Assembly: GCF_017357865.1 (NCBI RefSeq)
Contig: NZ_CP060096.1
Coordinates: 930,001-994,000 of the forward strand
Direction of reading: 5' to 3'
From: Aceticella autotrophica
GTDB lineage: Bacteria; Bacillota; Thermoanaerobacteria; Thermoanaerobacterales; Thermoanaerobacteraceae
Length of the DNA: 64,000 nt
Below, piece by piece: positions 46,564 to 53,445 of this stretch. Each line of letters starts with the position of its first letter. Position 1 is the first letter of the stretch. The notes under the pieces are model-generated. The model was not told the DNA's origin, did not search any database, and was given only the letters and a program-made list of their open reading frames with translations. The position numbers and the translations under genes are program-made.

Positions 46564-46680
46564 ATGTATCTTCTCCCCCGGATTGAACCGGGAGAAAGTT
46601 GTTTTATGGCACCAACCCTCTCCGAAGTGCTCAGGTTGCACCCCTGCATTTCCCTATCCCCTCCGGAGAAGAAGATACAC
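46564..46680 (-). ncRNA. Candidate structured RNA downstream of the transposon ATPase gene
   Basis: A GC-rich island of about 117 bases in AT-rich DNA can fold strongly on the reverse strand. TGTATCTTC..TCC closes with GGAGAAGATACA (12 bp, 3-base bulge). Inside are GGGGTGC-AACCTGA-GCACTTC and CCCGG-TTCAAT-CCGGG, the latter like a tRNA T arm. The GGAGAAG 3' strand can instead pair with TTTCTCC inside, so two folds compete. No open frame explains it. The G-U pairs favour RNA on the reverse strand. It could be a HEARO/omega-like RNA, a transposon-borne RNA or a DNA cruciform. Confidence 0.5.
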
Positions 46681-46692
46681 TCATACATACAA

Positions 46693-47496
46693 TTACTCTG
46701 TAATATTTATATCGCTTTGAGCTCTAAATACTAGCTCGCCATTTATAGTTTTTTGACTTTCTTTAGCTCCTAATATCATTGACATTTCTGCAAGTAAATT
46801 AATTTTTCTTAAATATCCATTTGTGCTTGAATATATTAATTCAATTGCGTCATCAGTAAATATTGTTTCATTGCAGTTTGCACATTTTAATCTGGATGTT
46901 ATATATTCTTTTGTTTCATCTTTGTTTAAACCCTTAAATGAATAATTTAAAACTATTCGCTGCCTTAATGCTTCATGTGCTTGTCTATTCAACTGTATAA
47001 TTAATTGTGTCTGTCCTGATAATATAAGTAATGCATAATTTTTTGTGTCCATGTCAAAATTAAATATAATGCGTAAATCATCAAGGATTGAGTTGCTTAT
47101 GAACTGAGCCTCATCAACGATGATAACGGGAGTTATGTTTTTTGAATGATAGCTTAATATTACATCCTGTATCTGGCGAAACATATCGCATTTTCTATGC
47201 TTCGGTATTAACCCTAAGCCGTCGGACAAATACTTGTAAAAATCCATAACTGTAAGCGTTGATATCGGTATGTATACAACCTTGTACATATTAGGATTTA
47301 AAGAATTTACAAAGCATTTTAGTGTATATGACTTACCAGATCCAGGATCTCCTGTTATTAGCCCAAATCCTTTTTTGTCTTTTAAAAATTCTAATCTGCT
47401 CATTGCTTGTATATAATCCTGTGATTTGTAGTGATATTTTACATCACATTCTTTAGAAAATGGATTAAAAGTTAATCCATAATATACATTGAACAT
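46693..47496 (-). CDS. ExeA/TniB-like AAA ATPase of the transposon
   Basis: The 267-residue protein begins MFNVYYGLTFNPFSKE, typical of ExeA-like transposition ATPases. It carries Walker A GDPGSGKS, Walker B VIIVDEAQF, sensor LLILSGQTQL and an arginine-rich RQRIVLNYSFKGL segment. Proteins of this sort (MuB, TnsC, TniB, IstB) select target DNA and activate the DDE transposase. The ATG at 47496 has AAGAAGGAAAA upstream; an upstream in-frame ATG at 47517 overlaps that site. It lies directly behind the transposase gene in one operon. Confidence 0.88.
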   Translation of the reverse strand: MFNVYYGLTFNPFSKECDVKYHYKSQDYIQAMSRLEFLKDKKGFGLITGDPGSGKSYTLKCFVNSLNPNMYKVVYIPISTLTVMDFYKYLSDGLGLIPKHRKCDMFRQIQDVILSYHSKNITPVIIVDEAQFISNSILDDLRIIFNFDMDTKNYALLILSGQTQLIIQLNRQAHEALRQRIVLNYSFKGLNKDETKEYITSRLKCANCNETIFTDDAIELIYSSTNGYLRKINLLAEMSMILGAKESQKTINGELVFRAQSDINITE

Positions 47497-47517
47497 TGTT
47501 TTTCCTTCTTTCTTCAT

Positions 47518-48756
47518 TTACAAAGAAAAGTCTATTTCTTTTCTTCTTATCTTAGAATTATCAATTTTGTTTACGGGATGTATTGTTTGCAAGAGTTTGC
47601 CGTCTTCACTAAAAATATATGCTTTATCAAGTGATTTTGGATAATATCGTATATTTACATAATCACCGATATACTGCATTGGCACTTCAAATTTGACTTT
47701 TTCTATTGATACTGTGGCATCTTTAATTACACGCCTTTTGACTCTATAGAGAAATATGTTATCAATCTCTTCTTTAGAATCTATGAATTTCATCGTGTCA
47801 GTATATTTAATGAATTTCTCTATGGGCTTCATATTTATTGATGAATGTACTGTTTGATGGTATATTCCTTCAATATATTTATTCAAGTTCTCATTCAATT
47901 CGTCTATGGAAGATATTTTCTGCCAATCAAATCCATACATCCATTGGTCTTTTAATGTTCTGAAAAACCTTTCAATTTTTCCTTTCGATTCTGGCGAATA
48001 CGGTTCAGCATAACATAAAGACGTTCCTAATGATGCACATATTAAATGCAATTGTTCGCTTTGGAATACCTTGCCGTTATCAACAAATAGTTTTTTAGGA
48101 ACACCTCTTTTTGAAACAGCTTTTTTGTATGCATCAATAAGTGATATGACATTATCTGTCTCATAAAATTCTGCATGTGTTATTAACCTTGATGAATCAT
48201 CCAGAAAAGCAATAAGGTATGTCTTAATCTTCTTGCCGTTAATAACTAAGTATGGACCCATAGATATATCAGATTGCCAGCAGTCATTAGGATACTCCAT
48301 TTCAAAAGCTCTCCTGTCTTTTGTATTCAATGCTGATGTAGATATTTTAGTTTTTCGAAGATATCTTTGGATTGTAGATAAGGATACCTTATCAAGGTCA
48401 ATAAACTTTTTAACTAAAAGTTCCTGATAGATTGACTTAGCTGATCTTCTTGGATTATCAACTTTTAGATTCTTAATATAGGCTTTAATGTCATCAGTTA
48501 AAACTCTTGAAGCACCTTTGTCGCATCTGCTTTTAGGATATAGACCTTCAAATCCATATTTTCTGTAACAGTAAAGCCATGTCTTAATTGTATTAGGAGA
48601 AAATTCTCTTTTACCTAACGAAGGCACATCATAAACCTTAGAAGTAATAACCTCCATATATTCTTTTGCTGTTTCCTGAGTGTAATTTTCATTGATAAGC
48701 GGTGCTATCAAAGAAAATTTAAAATAAGCAATTTTTTGTTTAACATCATTATCCAT
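47518..48756 (-). CDS. DDE transposase, Mu/TniA/IstA-like
   Basis: The 412-residue protein has an N-terminal helix-turn-helix region (residues 45-135) and an RNase H-like integrase core with catalytic Asp163 (CWQSDISMG), Asp226 (LFVDNGKVFQ) and Glu262 (SKGKIERFFR), a D-D-35-E spacing. A C-terminal Mu-type beta-barrel region and basic tail RRKEIDF follow. All three catalytic residues are kept and the frame is intact, so it may be active. It pairs with the AAA ATPase gene 20 bases downstream and the zinc-ribbon gene upstream. Confidence 0.9.
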   Translation of the reverse strand: MDNDVKQKIAYFKFSLIAPLINENYTQETAKEYMEVITSKVYDVPSLGKREFSPNTIKTWLYCYRKYGFEGLYPKSRCDKGASRVLTDDIKAYIKNLKVDNPRRSAKSIYQELLVKKFIDLDKVSLSTIQRYLRKTKISTSALNTKDRRAFEMEYPNDCWQSDISMGPYLVINGKKIKTYLIAFLDDSSRLITHAEFYETDNVISLIDAYKKAVSKRGVPKKLFVDNGKVFQSEQLHLICASLGTSLCYAEPYSPESKGKIERFFRTLKDQWMYGFDWQKISSIDELNENLNKYIEGIYHQTVHSSINMKPIEKFIKYTDTMKFIDSKEEIDNIFLYRVKRRVIKDATVSIEKVKFEVPMQYIGDYVNIRYYPKSLDKAYIFSEDGKLLQTIHPVNKIDNSKIRRKEIDFSL

Positions 48757-48986
48757 TCTAAAAGCCTCCTCAATTATCTTTGAAAGTATTATTAACTGGA
48801 TAATGATGGTGCATTCACAAATGTTATGTGGAGAAATAAAATGCGAATTAGATAAATTTACATAGACAAATTCAGATTAAACATTTTTAATCGAATTAAA
48901 ATAATTATACAGTCAAAAATAGCGATTAAATTATGATAAAATATGACTTTTGCAAAAAAGCAAAAAAAATCTACCAAGAATTAAGT

Positions 48987-49559
48987 CTAAACTTTTTTGA
49001 AAAAATGTACTTTCATCAAATCAAAATAGTGTAAATTAAACTTTACCTTTTCTTTTGTATATTTATAAATATTGCTTATCAAAGTTTTAGGTGATAAACT
49101 GTTCATTGTTTCAATGTATTCTTGAAAATTAGCAAAAAAGCTGTGAATATAATTCATAATCGAGAGAAATCTCATTTTGAAATAACTGATATTTTGCTGT
49201 TTCACAAAAGACAAATTAAACTCTTTAATGATCTCATCAGCAACATATGTAGTGCCATGTCCATCGATAAATATTTTTTTCAAGGAAGTTAGAATAACAG
49301 ATAAAGGATAGATGAAATATGGCACTAAAAAGTCCGGTATTAAAGCATGTGTTTTATGGCATACAGGACAAATAACTCTTGCTATGGTAATATCTATGCA
49401 ATTATTGTCGATAAAGACACCCCTGCAGTAATAGCCATGCCTGTGCAATTTACCGTTGTAATTGCAATTAGGGCATCCAGATGGTGTATCTATGTACAAA
49501 TATGATTTATTTTCGATATATTCATGTATATTTTTAATTGGAAAGGCTATAATTATCAT
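48987..49559 (-). CDS. Zinc-ribbon protein of the transposon (DUF6431-like)
   Basis: The 190-residue protein opens MIIIAFPIKNIHEY. It has a Cys4-type zinc ribbon CPNCNYNGKLHRHGYY ... CPVCHKTH, followed by LIPDFLVPYFIYPLSVIL and a basic helical half. This family sits next to DDE/ExeA transposases in Firmicute elements and probably binds the transposon ends or directs regulation; its job is not established. AAAGGT lies about 6 bases before the ATG. A gap of 230 bases with one AGATTAAACA copy separates it from the transposase gene. Confidence 0.7.
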   Translation of the reverse strand: MIIIAFPIKNIHEYIENKSYLYIDTPSGCPNCNYNGKLHRHGYYCRGVFIDNNCIDITIARVICPVCHKTHALIPDFLVPYFIYPLSVILTSLKKIFIDGHGTTYVADEIIKEFNLSFVKQQNISYFKMRFLSIMNYIHSFFANFQEYIETMNSLSPKTLISNIYKYTKEKVKFNLHYFDLMKVHFFKKV

Positions 49560-49574
49560 TGTGATACCTTTCTT

Positions 49575-49611
49575 GGGGAGGTAATTAATTTTACCGCCCC
49601 ATTATTTTTTT
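49575..49611 (+). terminator. Terminator-like hairpin at the transposon edge
   Basis: GGGGAGGTAA pairs with TTACCGCCCC (one A/G mismatch) and is followed by ATTATTTTTTTC. It has forward-strand terminator shape although no forward gene is upstream. It lies just before the zinc-ribbon gene, so it could block antisense transcription out of the element. Confidence 0.5.
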
Positions 49612-49830
49612 CTATAATTGTAGGCAAGATTAACCAATCTTATACATGGATATGAAAATTAATTAACTTTACATAATGGATAAGGTTAAATTATTTTGCT
49701 TTTTATATCATTTTTTATATTGAAATAATTTGCTGTATAACAAGTAGATTTAAGCAATTTCAGGTATTGTTTTTAAAAATATCCTTTAGTATTTTGACAC
49801 TATCTTATATCTTGTCTTATTTACCAGAAG

Positions 49831-49874
49831 ATAAGCATTCATCCTCGTCACTTGTGACGAGGATGAATGCTTAT
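49831..49874. repeat. Left-end hairpin of the tnpB element
   Basis: A 20-bp perfect inverted repeat with a CTTG loop lies six bases after the proposed left cleavage point. The apical part CCTCGTCA-CTTG-TGACGAGG is the same hairpin found at the right end. Subterminal hairpins are bound by the Y1 transposase in IS200/IS605 elements. Confidence 0.75.
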
Positions 49875-49971
49875 GAGTACTGAAATATTTTTGTTATTGA
49901 TTGATTTTTAAGAATATCAGGATATAATGATATTAGAAGAATAATGGTCAAAAATAAAGTGAGGTGATATT

Positions 49972-51423
49972 ATGGCAAGGAATAAGACACCCTCTTTCGT
50001 TTTAACTTTAAAATTAGATACACAAAAATATCAAGAAGATATTCTTGATAAAAGGTTTAATATCGGAAGAATGATATATAATGCTTGTTTAAGCAGATTA
50101 TATAAGAATTATATACTTATGAAAGAAAGCAAAGAATACAGAAAAACATGCAAAATGCCAAAAGGCAAAGAACGAAATGAGAAATTTAATGCATTAAGGA
50201 TAAAATATAATTTGACAATATCATATATAGATAATTATGCTGCACCAATGCAGCATAAATTCAAAAAAAACATTGACAGTTCAACTGCTCAAAAATTAGC
50301 TGAAAGAGCATTGGATGCAGTCAACAAATTAATCTATGGCAAAGCCAGAAAGGTTCATTTTAAGAAATATAGTGAAGAAATTTCACTGGAAGGAAAAACA
50401 AACAGTTCAGGGATAAAATACAGAGATGGATATATAGTATGGAATGATTTAAAAATACCTGTGATTATAAAACCGAATGATAAATATGCACAGTCAGCAA
50501 TCCAAAGCAGAGTGAAATATTGCAGGATATTCCGTCAATATATTGGGAACAGATATAAATACTATGTACAGCTTATATTGGAAGGGATACCGCCAATGAA
50601 AAAAAGAACTATTGGTAAAGGCGATGTAGGATTAGATGCAGGAACACAAACAGAAAGCATAGTATCGGACAAAGAGGTTAAGCTTGTCGAATTAGCGCCT
50701 GAAATAAATACTGTCGACAGGGAGATAATCCGGTTGCAAAGAAAATTAGACAGAAGCAGAAGAGCAGCAAATCCTGAAAACTATAATTTCGATGGTACAG
50801 TAAAAAAAGGAACAAAGGGAAAGTGGAAAAAGAGCAAAAACCATATCAAAACACAAATACAGTTAAAAGACAGATACCGAAAAAGAGCCGAAATAAGAAA
50901 ACAGAGCCTTGAAAGACTTGCAAATTATATCATATCACTGGGGAACAAAATCAAGGTTGAAAATATGAATTATACTTCACTTTCCAAAAGAACAAAAGAA
51001 ACAACAAAAAATAGAACGACAAAAAGATTTAACAGAAAAAAACGGTTCGGGAAATCCATCGGAACAAAATCCCCAGGATTGCATCTTAATATCATAGACC
51101 GTAAACTTCACTACTTTGGCGAAAAACTAATCAAGGTAGACAAAACAAAAGTCAAAGCAAGCCAATACAATCATATTGATAATATATTTGATAAAAAAGA
51201 TTTATCTGAAAGATGGAATACATTCATATATAAAGGAAATGAAATAAAAGTACAGCGTGATTTATACTCAGCTTTCCTTCTTCAAAACACAGAAAATGAT
51301 GAGCTAAATAGGGATAAATGCATTGCTAAATTCGACAATTTCTTAAAACTGCATGATAAAGAACTAAAAAGACTAAAAGAATTAAAGGAAACAAAACCAT
51401 TAATAAGCAGTATGGGAATATAA
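49972..51423 (+). CDS. tnpB: TnpB-family RNA-guided nuclease lacking the zinc ribbon
   Basis: The 483-residue protein has the TnpB layout: an N-terminal wedge/REC region, then RuvC with Asp222 (GLDAGT), Glu330 (VENMNY) and Asp430 (QRDLYSAFL). These are the three acidic residues of the nuclease. In usual TnpB, SQTCSxCG and a second CxxCG lie between RuvC-II and RuvC-III; here the region reads ASQYNHIDN with LSERW and FIYKGNE, with no cysteine pair, so zinc is lost. The bridging basic region RTKETTKNRTTKRFNRKKRFGKS binds nucleic acid. AGGTGATATT precedes the ATG. Confidence 0.88.
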   Translation: MARNKTPSFVLTLKLDTQKYQEDILDKRFNIGRMIYNACLSRLYKNYILMKESKEYRKTCKMPKGKERNEKFNALRIKYNLTISYIDNYAAPMQHKFKKNIDSSTAQKLAERALDAVNKLIYGKARKVHFKKYSEEISLEGKTNSSGIKYRDGYIVWNDLKIPVIIKPNDKYAQSAIQSRVKYCRIFRQYIGNRYKYYVQLILEGIPPMKKRTIGKGDVGLDAGTQTESIVSDKEVKLVELAPEINTVDREIIRLQRKLDRSRRAANPENYNFDGTVKKGTKGKWKKSKNHIKTQIQLKDRYRKRAEIRKQSLERLANYIISLGNKIKVENMNYTSLSKRTKETTKNRTTKRFNRKKRFGKSIGTKSPGLHLNIIDRKLHYFGEKLIKVDKTKVKASQYNHIDNIFDKKDLSERWNTFIYKGNEIKVQRDLYSAFLLQNTENDELNRDKCIAKFDNFLKLHDKELKRLKELKETKPLISSMGI

Positions 51424-51641
51424 TAAAACCAAGGGAATTAGATTCATTGCCTTATGTTAGCGTTAATACCTCATAAGAGATATAGCTAATAAATTCTGTT
51501 GAAACAGGTCAGTGTCTGTATGTTGTAGAAGATGTAATATAAAGATTAATCGTATAACGCATCTTGAGAGTGCAGAAGAAACCTGCAAGTAAACAGAACC
51601 CTCGTCATTTGTGGCGGGGAGTATGTCAGTTATTTTTCAAC
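51424..51641 (+). ncRNA. Probable omega-RNA (reRNA) region of the tnpB element
   Basis: The 3' region behind tnpB has no reading frame and shows nested pairings: TTAGC with GCTAA, CTGTT with AACAG, AGATG with CATCT, GCAG with CTGC, and the final CCTCGTCA-TTTG-TGGCGGGG hairpin, ending at TTCAAC. In TnpB systems the omega-RNA overlaps the tnpB 3' end and stops at the right end, and the bases beyond are the guide. Here the guide would begin about 51642 (AAATAATATAATATATAATA). The 5' limit is unknown and may lie inside tnpB. Confidence 0.6.
51600..51619 (+). repeat. Right-end hairpin of the tnpB element
   Basis: CCTCGTCA-TTTG-TGGCGGGG corresponds to the left-end CCTCGTCA-CTTG-TGACGAGG. Its changes convert two pairs to G-U, which keeps the fold as RNA but weakens it as DNA. 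Confidence 0.7.
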
Positions 51642-51720
51642 AAATAATATAATATATAATAAAGCATAATACTATTTTAATGATAAGCATATTTTATAAA
51701 ATAACAGGAGGTTTTTTTAT

Positions 51721-52638
51721 TTGAACAGTATTTCTGTAGAAGAGTTAATTAAAGATTTTAAACTGGAAATAGTCGTATCGCCTAAAGATAATAAAATAGA
51801 TATATCAACAAGTGATGTTAATAGACCAGGCTTGCAATTTTCAGGCTTTTATCAGCATTTTGCATATGAACGTGTGCAAATCATAGGAAGGGTTGAAACA
51901 GCCTTTATCGATCAGATGGAAGATGATTTGCTTACTGAAAGAGCTGATAAATTTTTTGATTATCCAATACCATGTTTAATTGTAACAAGAAGTTTAGATA
52001 TAAGAAATAATCTTATAAAAGCAGCCGAGAAATATAATAGGTATTTATTAAAAACAAAGGAACCTACGACAAAATTTATAAGTAAATTGATTAATTATCT
52101 TGAAGAAAAACTTGCTCCACAAATAACAATACATGGAGACCTTGTAGATGTATATGGTATTGGGGTGCTTATTTTAGGAGAGAGCGGGATAGGGAAGAGT
52201 GAAACAGCTTTAGAACTTATTAAAAGGGGTCATAGACTTGTAGCAGATGATGCGGTGGAGATAAAAAAAATAAGCGATTATAAGCTTCAGGGAAGTTCAC
52301 CTGAAATAATAAGACATTATATTGAAATCAGAGGTATAGGAATATTGGATATTAAGACACTTTATGGTGTAGGTTCTGTTAAAAATAGCATGAGTATTGA
52401 TTTTGTTGTACAATTAGAAGAGTGGAATGAAGATAAATATTACGATAGATTAGGTCTTGAAGAGGAGTATACCAAATTTCTTGATGTTCGTCTTCCAAAA
52501 TTGACAATACCTGTTAGACCCGGAAGAAACCTTGCAATTTTACTTGAGGTTGCGGCAATGAATCACAGACAGAAAAAAATGGGTTATAATGCTGCACATG
52601 AGTTAAATAAAAAATTATTGAAACAAATTTCTACATAA
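51721..52638 (+). CDS. hprK: HPr kinase/phosphorylase
   Basis: HprK phosphorylates Ser46 of HPr and reverses it, setting carbon catabolite control in Firmicutes. The 305-residue protein has an N-terminal domain with FAYERVQIIGRVE. Its kinase domain holds the P-loop GESGIGKSE near residue 153, then HRLVADDAVEIKK, and the signature EIRGIGILDIKTLYGVGSV. VRPGRNLAILLEVAAMNHRQKKMGY lies near the C-terminus. The start is TTG with AGGAGGT upstream. It begins 80 bases after the tnpB element, so its former promoter region may have been altered by the insertion. Confidence 0.96.
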   Translation: MNSISVEELIKDFKLEIVVSPKDNKIDISTSDVNRPGLQFSGFYQHFAYERVQIIGRVETAFIDQMEDDLLTERADKFFDYPIPCLIVTRSLDIRNNLIKAAEKYNRYLLKTKEPTTKFISKLINYLEEKLAPQITIHGDLVDVYGIGVLILGESGIGKSETALELIKRGHRLVADDAVEIKKISDYKLQGSSPEIIRHYIEIRGIGILDIKTLYGVGSVKNSMSIDFVVQLEEWNEDKYYDRLGLEEEYTKFLDVRLPKLTIPVRPGRNLAILLEVAAMNHRQKKMGYNAAHELNKKLLKQIST

Positions 52639-52650
52639 GGGGAGATTTAA

Positions 52651-53373
52651 ATGAAGCTCGTTCTTGATACACATACACATACCATTGCAAGCGGTCATGC
52701 ATATAGCACCATTATAGAAAATGCGAGGGAGGCTTCAAAAAAGGGGCTAAAGTTGATATGTATGACAGATCATGGTCCATGCATGTTTGGTGCTCCACAC
52801 TTATATTATTTTGGCAATCTAAAGGTAGTACCATCTATTATTGAAGGTGTAGAAATAATTAAGGGGGTAGAGGCTAATATTATTGATACAAATGGAAAGT
52901 TGGATATTCCTGATAGAATTTTAGATGACCTTGATATTGTAATTGCAAGTCTGCACGAGGCATGTTTTGAATATAGAGATATAGGAAGTAATACAAAAGC
53001 GTTAATTAATGCAATAAAAAATCCTTATGTTGATATAATTGGGCATTCTGGGAATCCTTTGTTTCCTATAGACATTGATGAGGTATTATTGGCGGCAAAA
53101 GAATATGATACGCATATTGAAATAAATAACAGTTCTTTTATTGTTTCAAGGGTTGGAAGTTGCGAAAACTGCTTAAAGATTGCTCAAAAGGCTGCAAAAA
53201 TAGGGGTCAGAATCTCAGTTGGAAGTGATGCACATATTGCATTTGATATAGGCAGGTTTGATAAAGCATTAGAAATAATAGAGAAAGTAAGAATAAACGA
53301 AGATATGGTGCTGAATACTAGTGTCGACAAATTTAAGAAATACTTGAAGGGAAAAGGGAAATTGAAGGGTTAA
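52651..53373 (+). CDS. PHP-domain phosphoesterase (YcdX-like)
   Basis: The 240-residue protein opens with the PHP motif DTHTHTIASGHAYS, then MTDHGPCMFGAPH near residue 38. GVEANIID near 74, SLHEACFE, IIGHSGNPLFP and SVGSDAHIAFDIG follow. These supply the trinuclear metal ligands. The family includes the E. coli YcdX phosphatase; the natural substrate is unknown. It follows hprK by 12 bases and is probably co-transcribed with it, a common clostridial pairing. Confidence 0.88.
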   Translation: MKLVLDTHTHTIASGHAYSTIIENAREASKKGLKLICMTDHGPCMFGAPHLYYFGNLKVVPSIIEGVEIIKGVEANIIDTNGKLDIPDRILDDLDIVIASLHEACFEYRDIGSNTKALINAIKNPYVDIIGHSGNPLFPIDIDEVLLAAKEYDTHIEINNSSFIVSRVGSCENCLKIAQKAAKIGVRISVGSDAHIAFDIGRFDKALEIIEKVRINEDMVLNTSVDKFKKYLKGKGKLKG

Positions 53374-53381
53374 AAAATGTA

Positions 53382-53410
53382 TTGACAAACTGTTGTTTTA
53401 ATAATAAAAT
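53382..53410 (+). promoter_or_regulatory. Sigma-A promoter of the citramalate synthase gene
   Basis: A perfect TTGACA, a 17-base spacer and TAAAAT lie 35 bases before the ATG. It starts just after the PHP gene stop, so the transcript leader is short and no T-box or leader peptide is present. Confidence 0.75.
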
Positions 53411-53445
53411 ATATCACAATATTTTCTGTAAGGGGGTAAAAATTG

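Larger units (their letters stand above)
46381..49602 (-). mobile_element. Three-gene transposon: zinc-ribbon, DDE transposase, AAA ATPase
   Basis: The module is a mobile element by gene content: a DDE transposase with Mu/TniA-like build, an ExeA-like ATPase and a zinc-ribbon partner, all reverse strand. It interrupts the block between the MBL-fold gene and hprK. The ends are uncertain: I set the left at the AGATTAAACA repeats and the right at a hairpin at 49575-49600. I could not identify matched terminal inverted repeats or a target duplication. Confidence 0.6.
49825..51641 (+). mobile_element. Solo tnpB element (IS605/IS1341-like, no tnpA)
   Basis: The element is defined by matching hairpins on both sides of tnpB (49831-49874 and 51600-51619). 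On the left the hairpin is preceded by TTTAC at 49820-49824, a typical IS605-type target/TAM sequence. On the right it is followed by TTCAAC at 51636-51641, a typical right-end motif. No Y1 transposase gene is present, so movement would need one in trans. Exact cleavage points are inferred from family rules. Confidence 0.65.

Noticed and set aside
46564-46680. A tRNA (or tRNA-Sec) on the reverse strand, suggested by a T-arm-like hairpin and a 7-bp acceptor-like pairing
   Set aside because: The loop after the T-like stem is 6 bases by best pairing, the candidate anticodon loop lacks U33, there is no proper D arm and no CCA. The length and inner helices do not fit any tRNA class.
48867-48960. 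A promoter-like AT-rich stretch between the zinc-ribbon and transposase genes
   Set aside because: Several weak -10 matches exist but none has a proper -35 at 16-18 bases, so no site is called.
46256-49800. TGTC at 46256 and its inverse near 49798 as Tn7-like terminal repeats
   Set aside because: Only four bases agree and no target duplication is visible; chance is likely in this sequence.
46217-51720. A CRISPR array or CAST system around the transposon
   Set aside because: No regularly spaced repeats, no cas gene and no TnsA/TniQ-like gene are present; the AGATTAAACA copies are too short and irregular.
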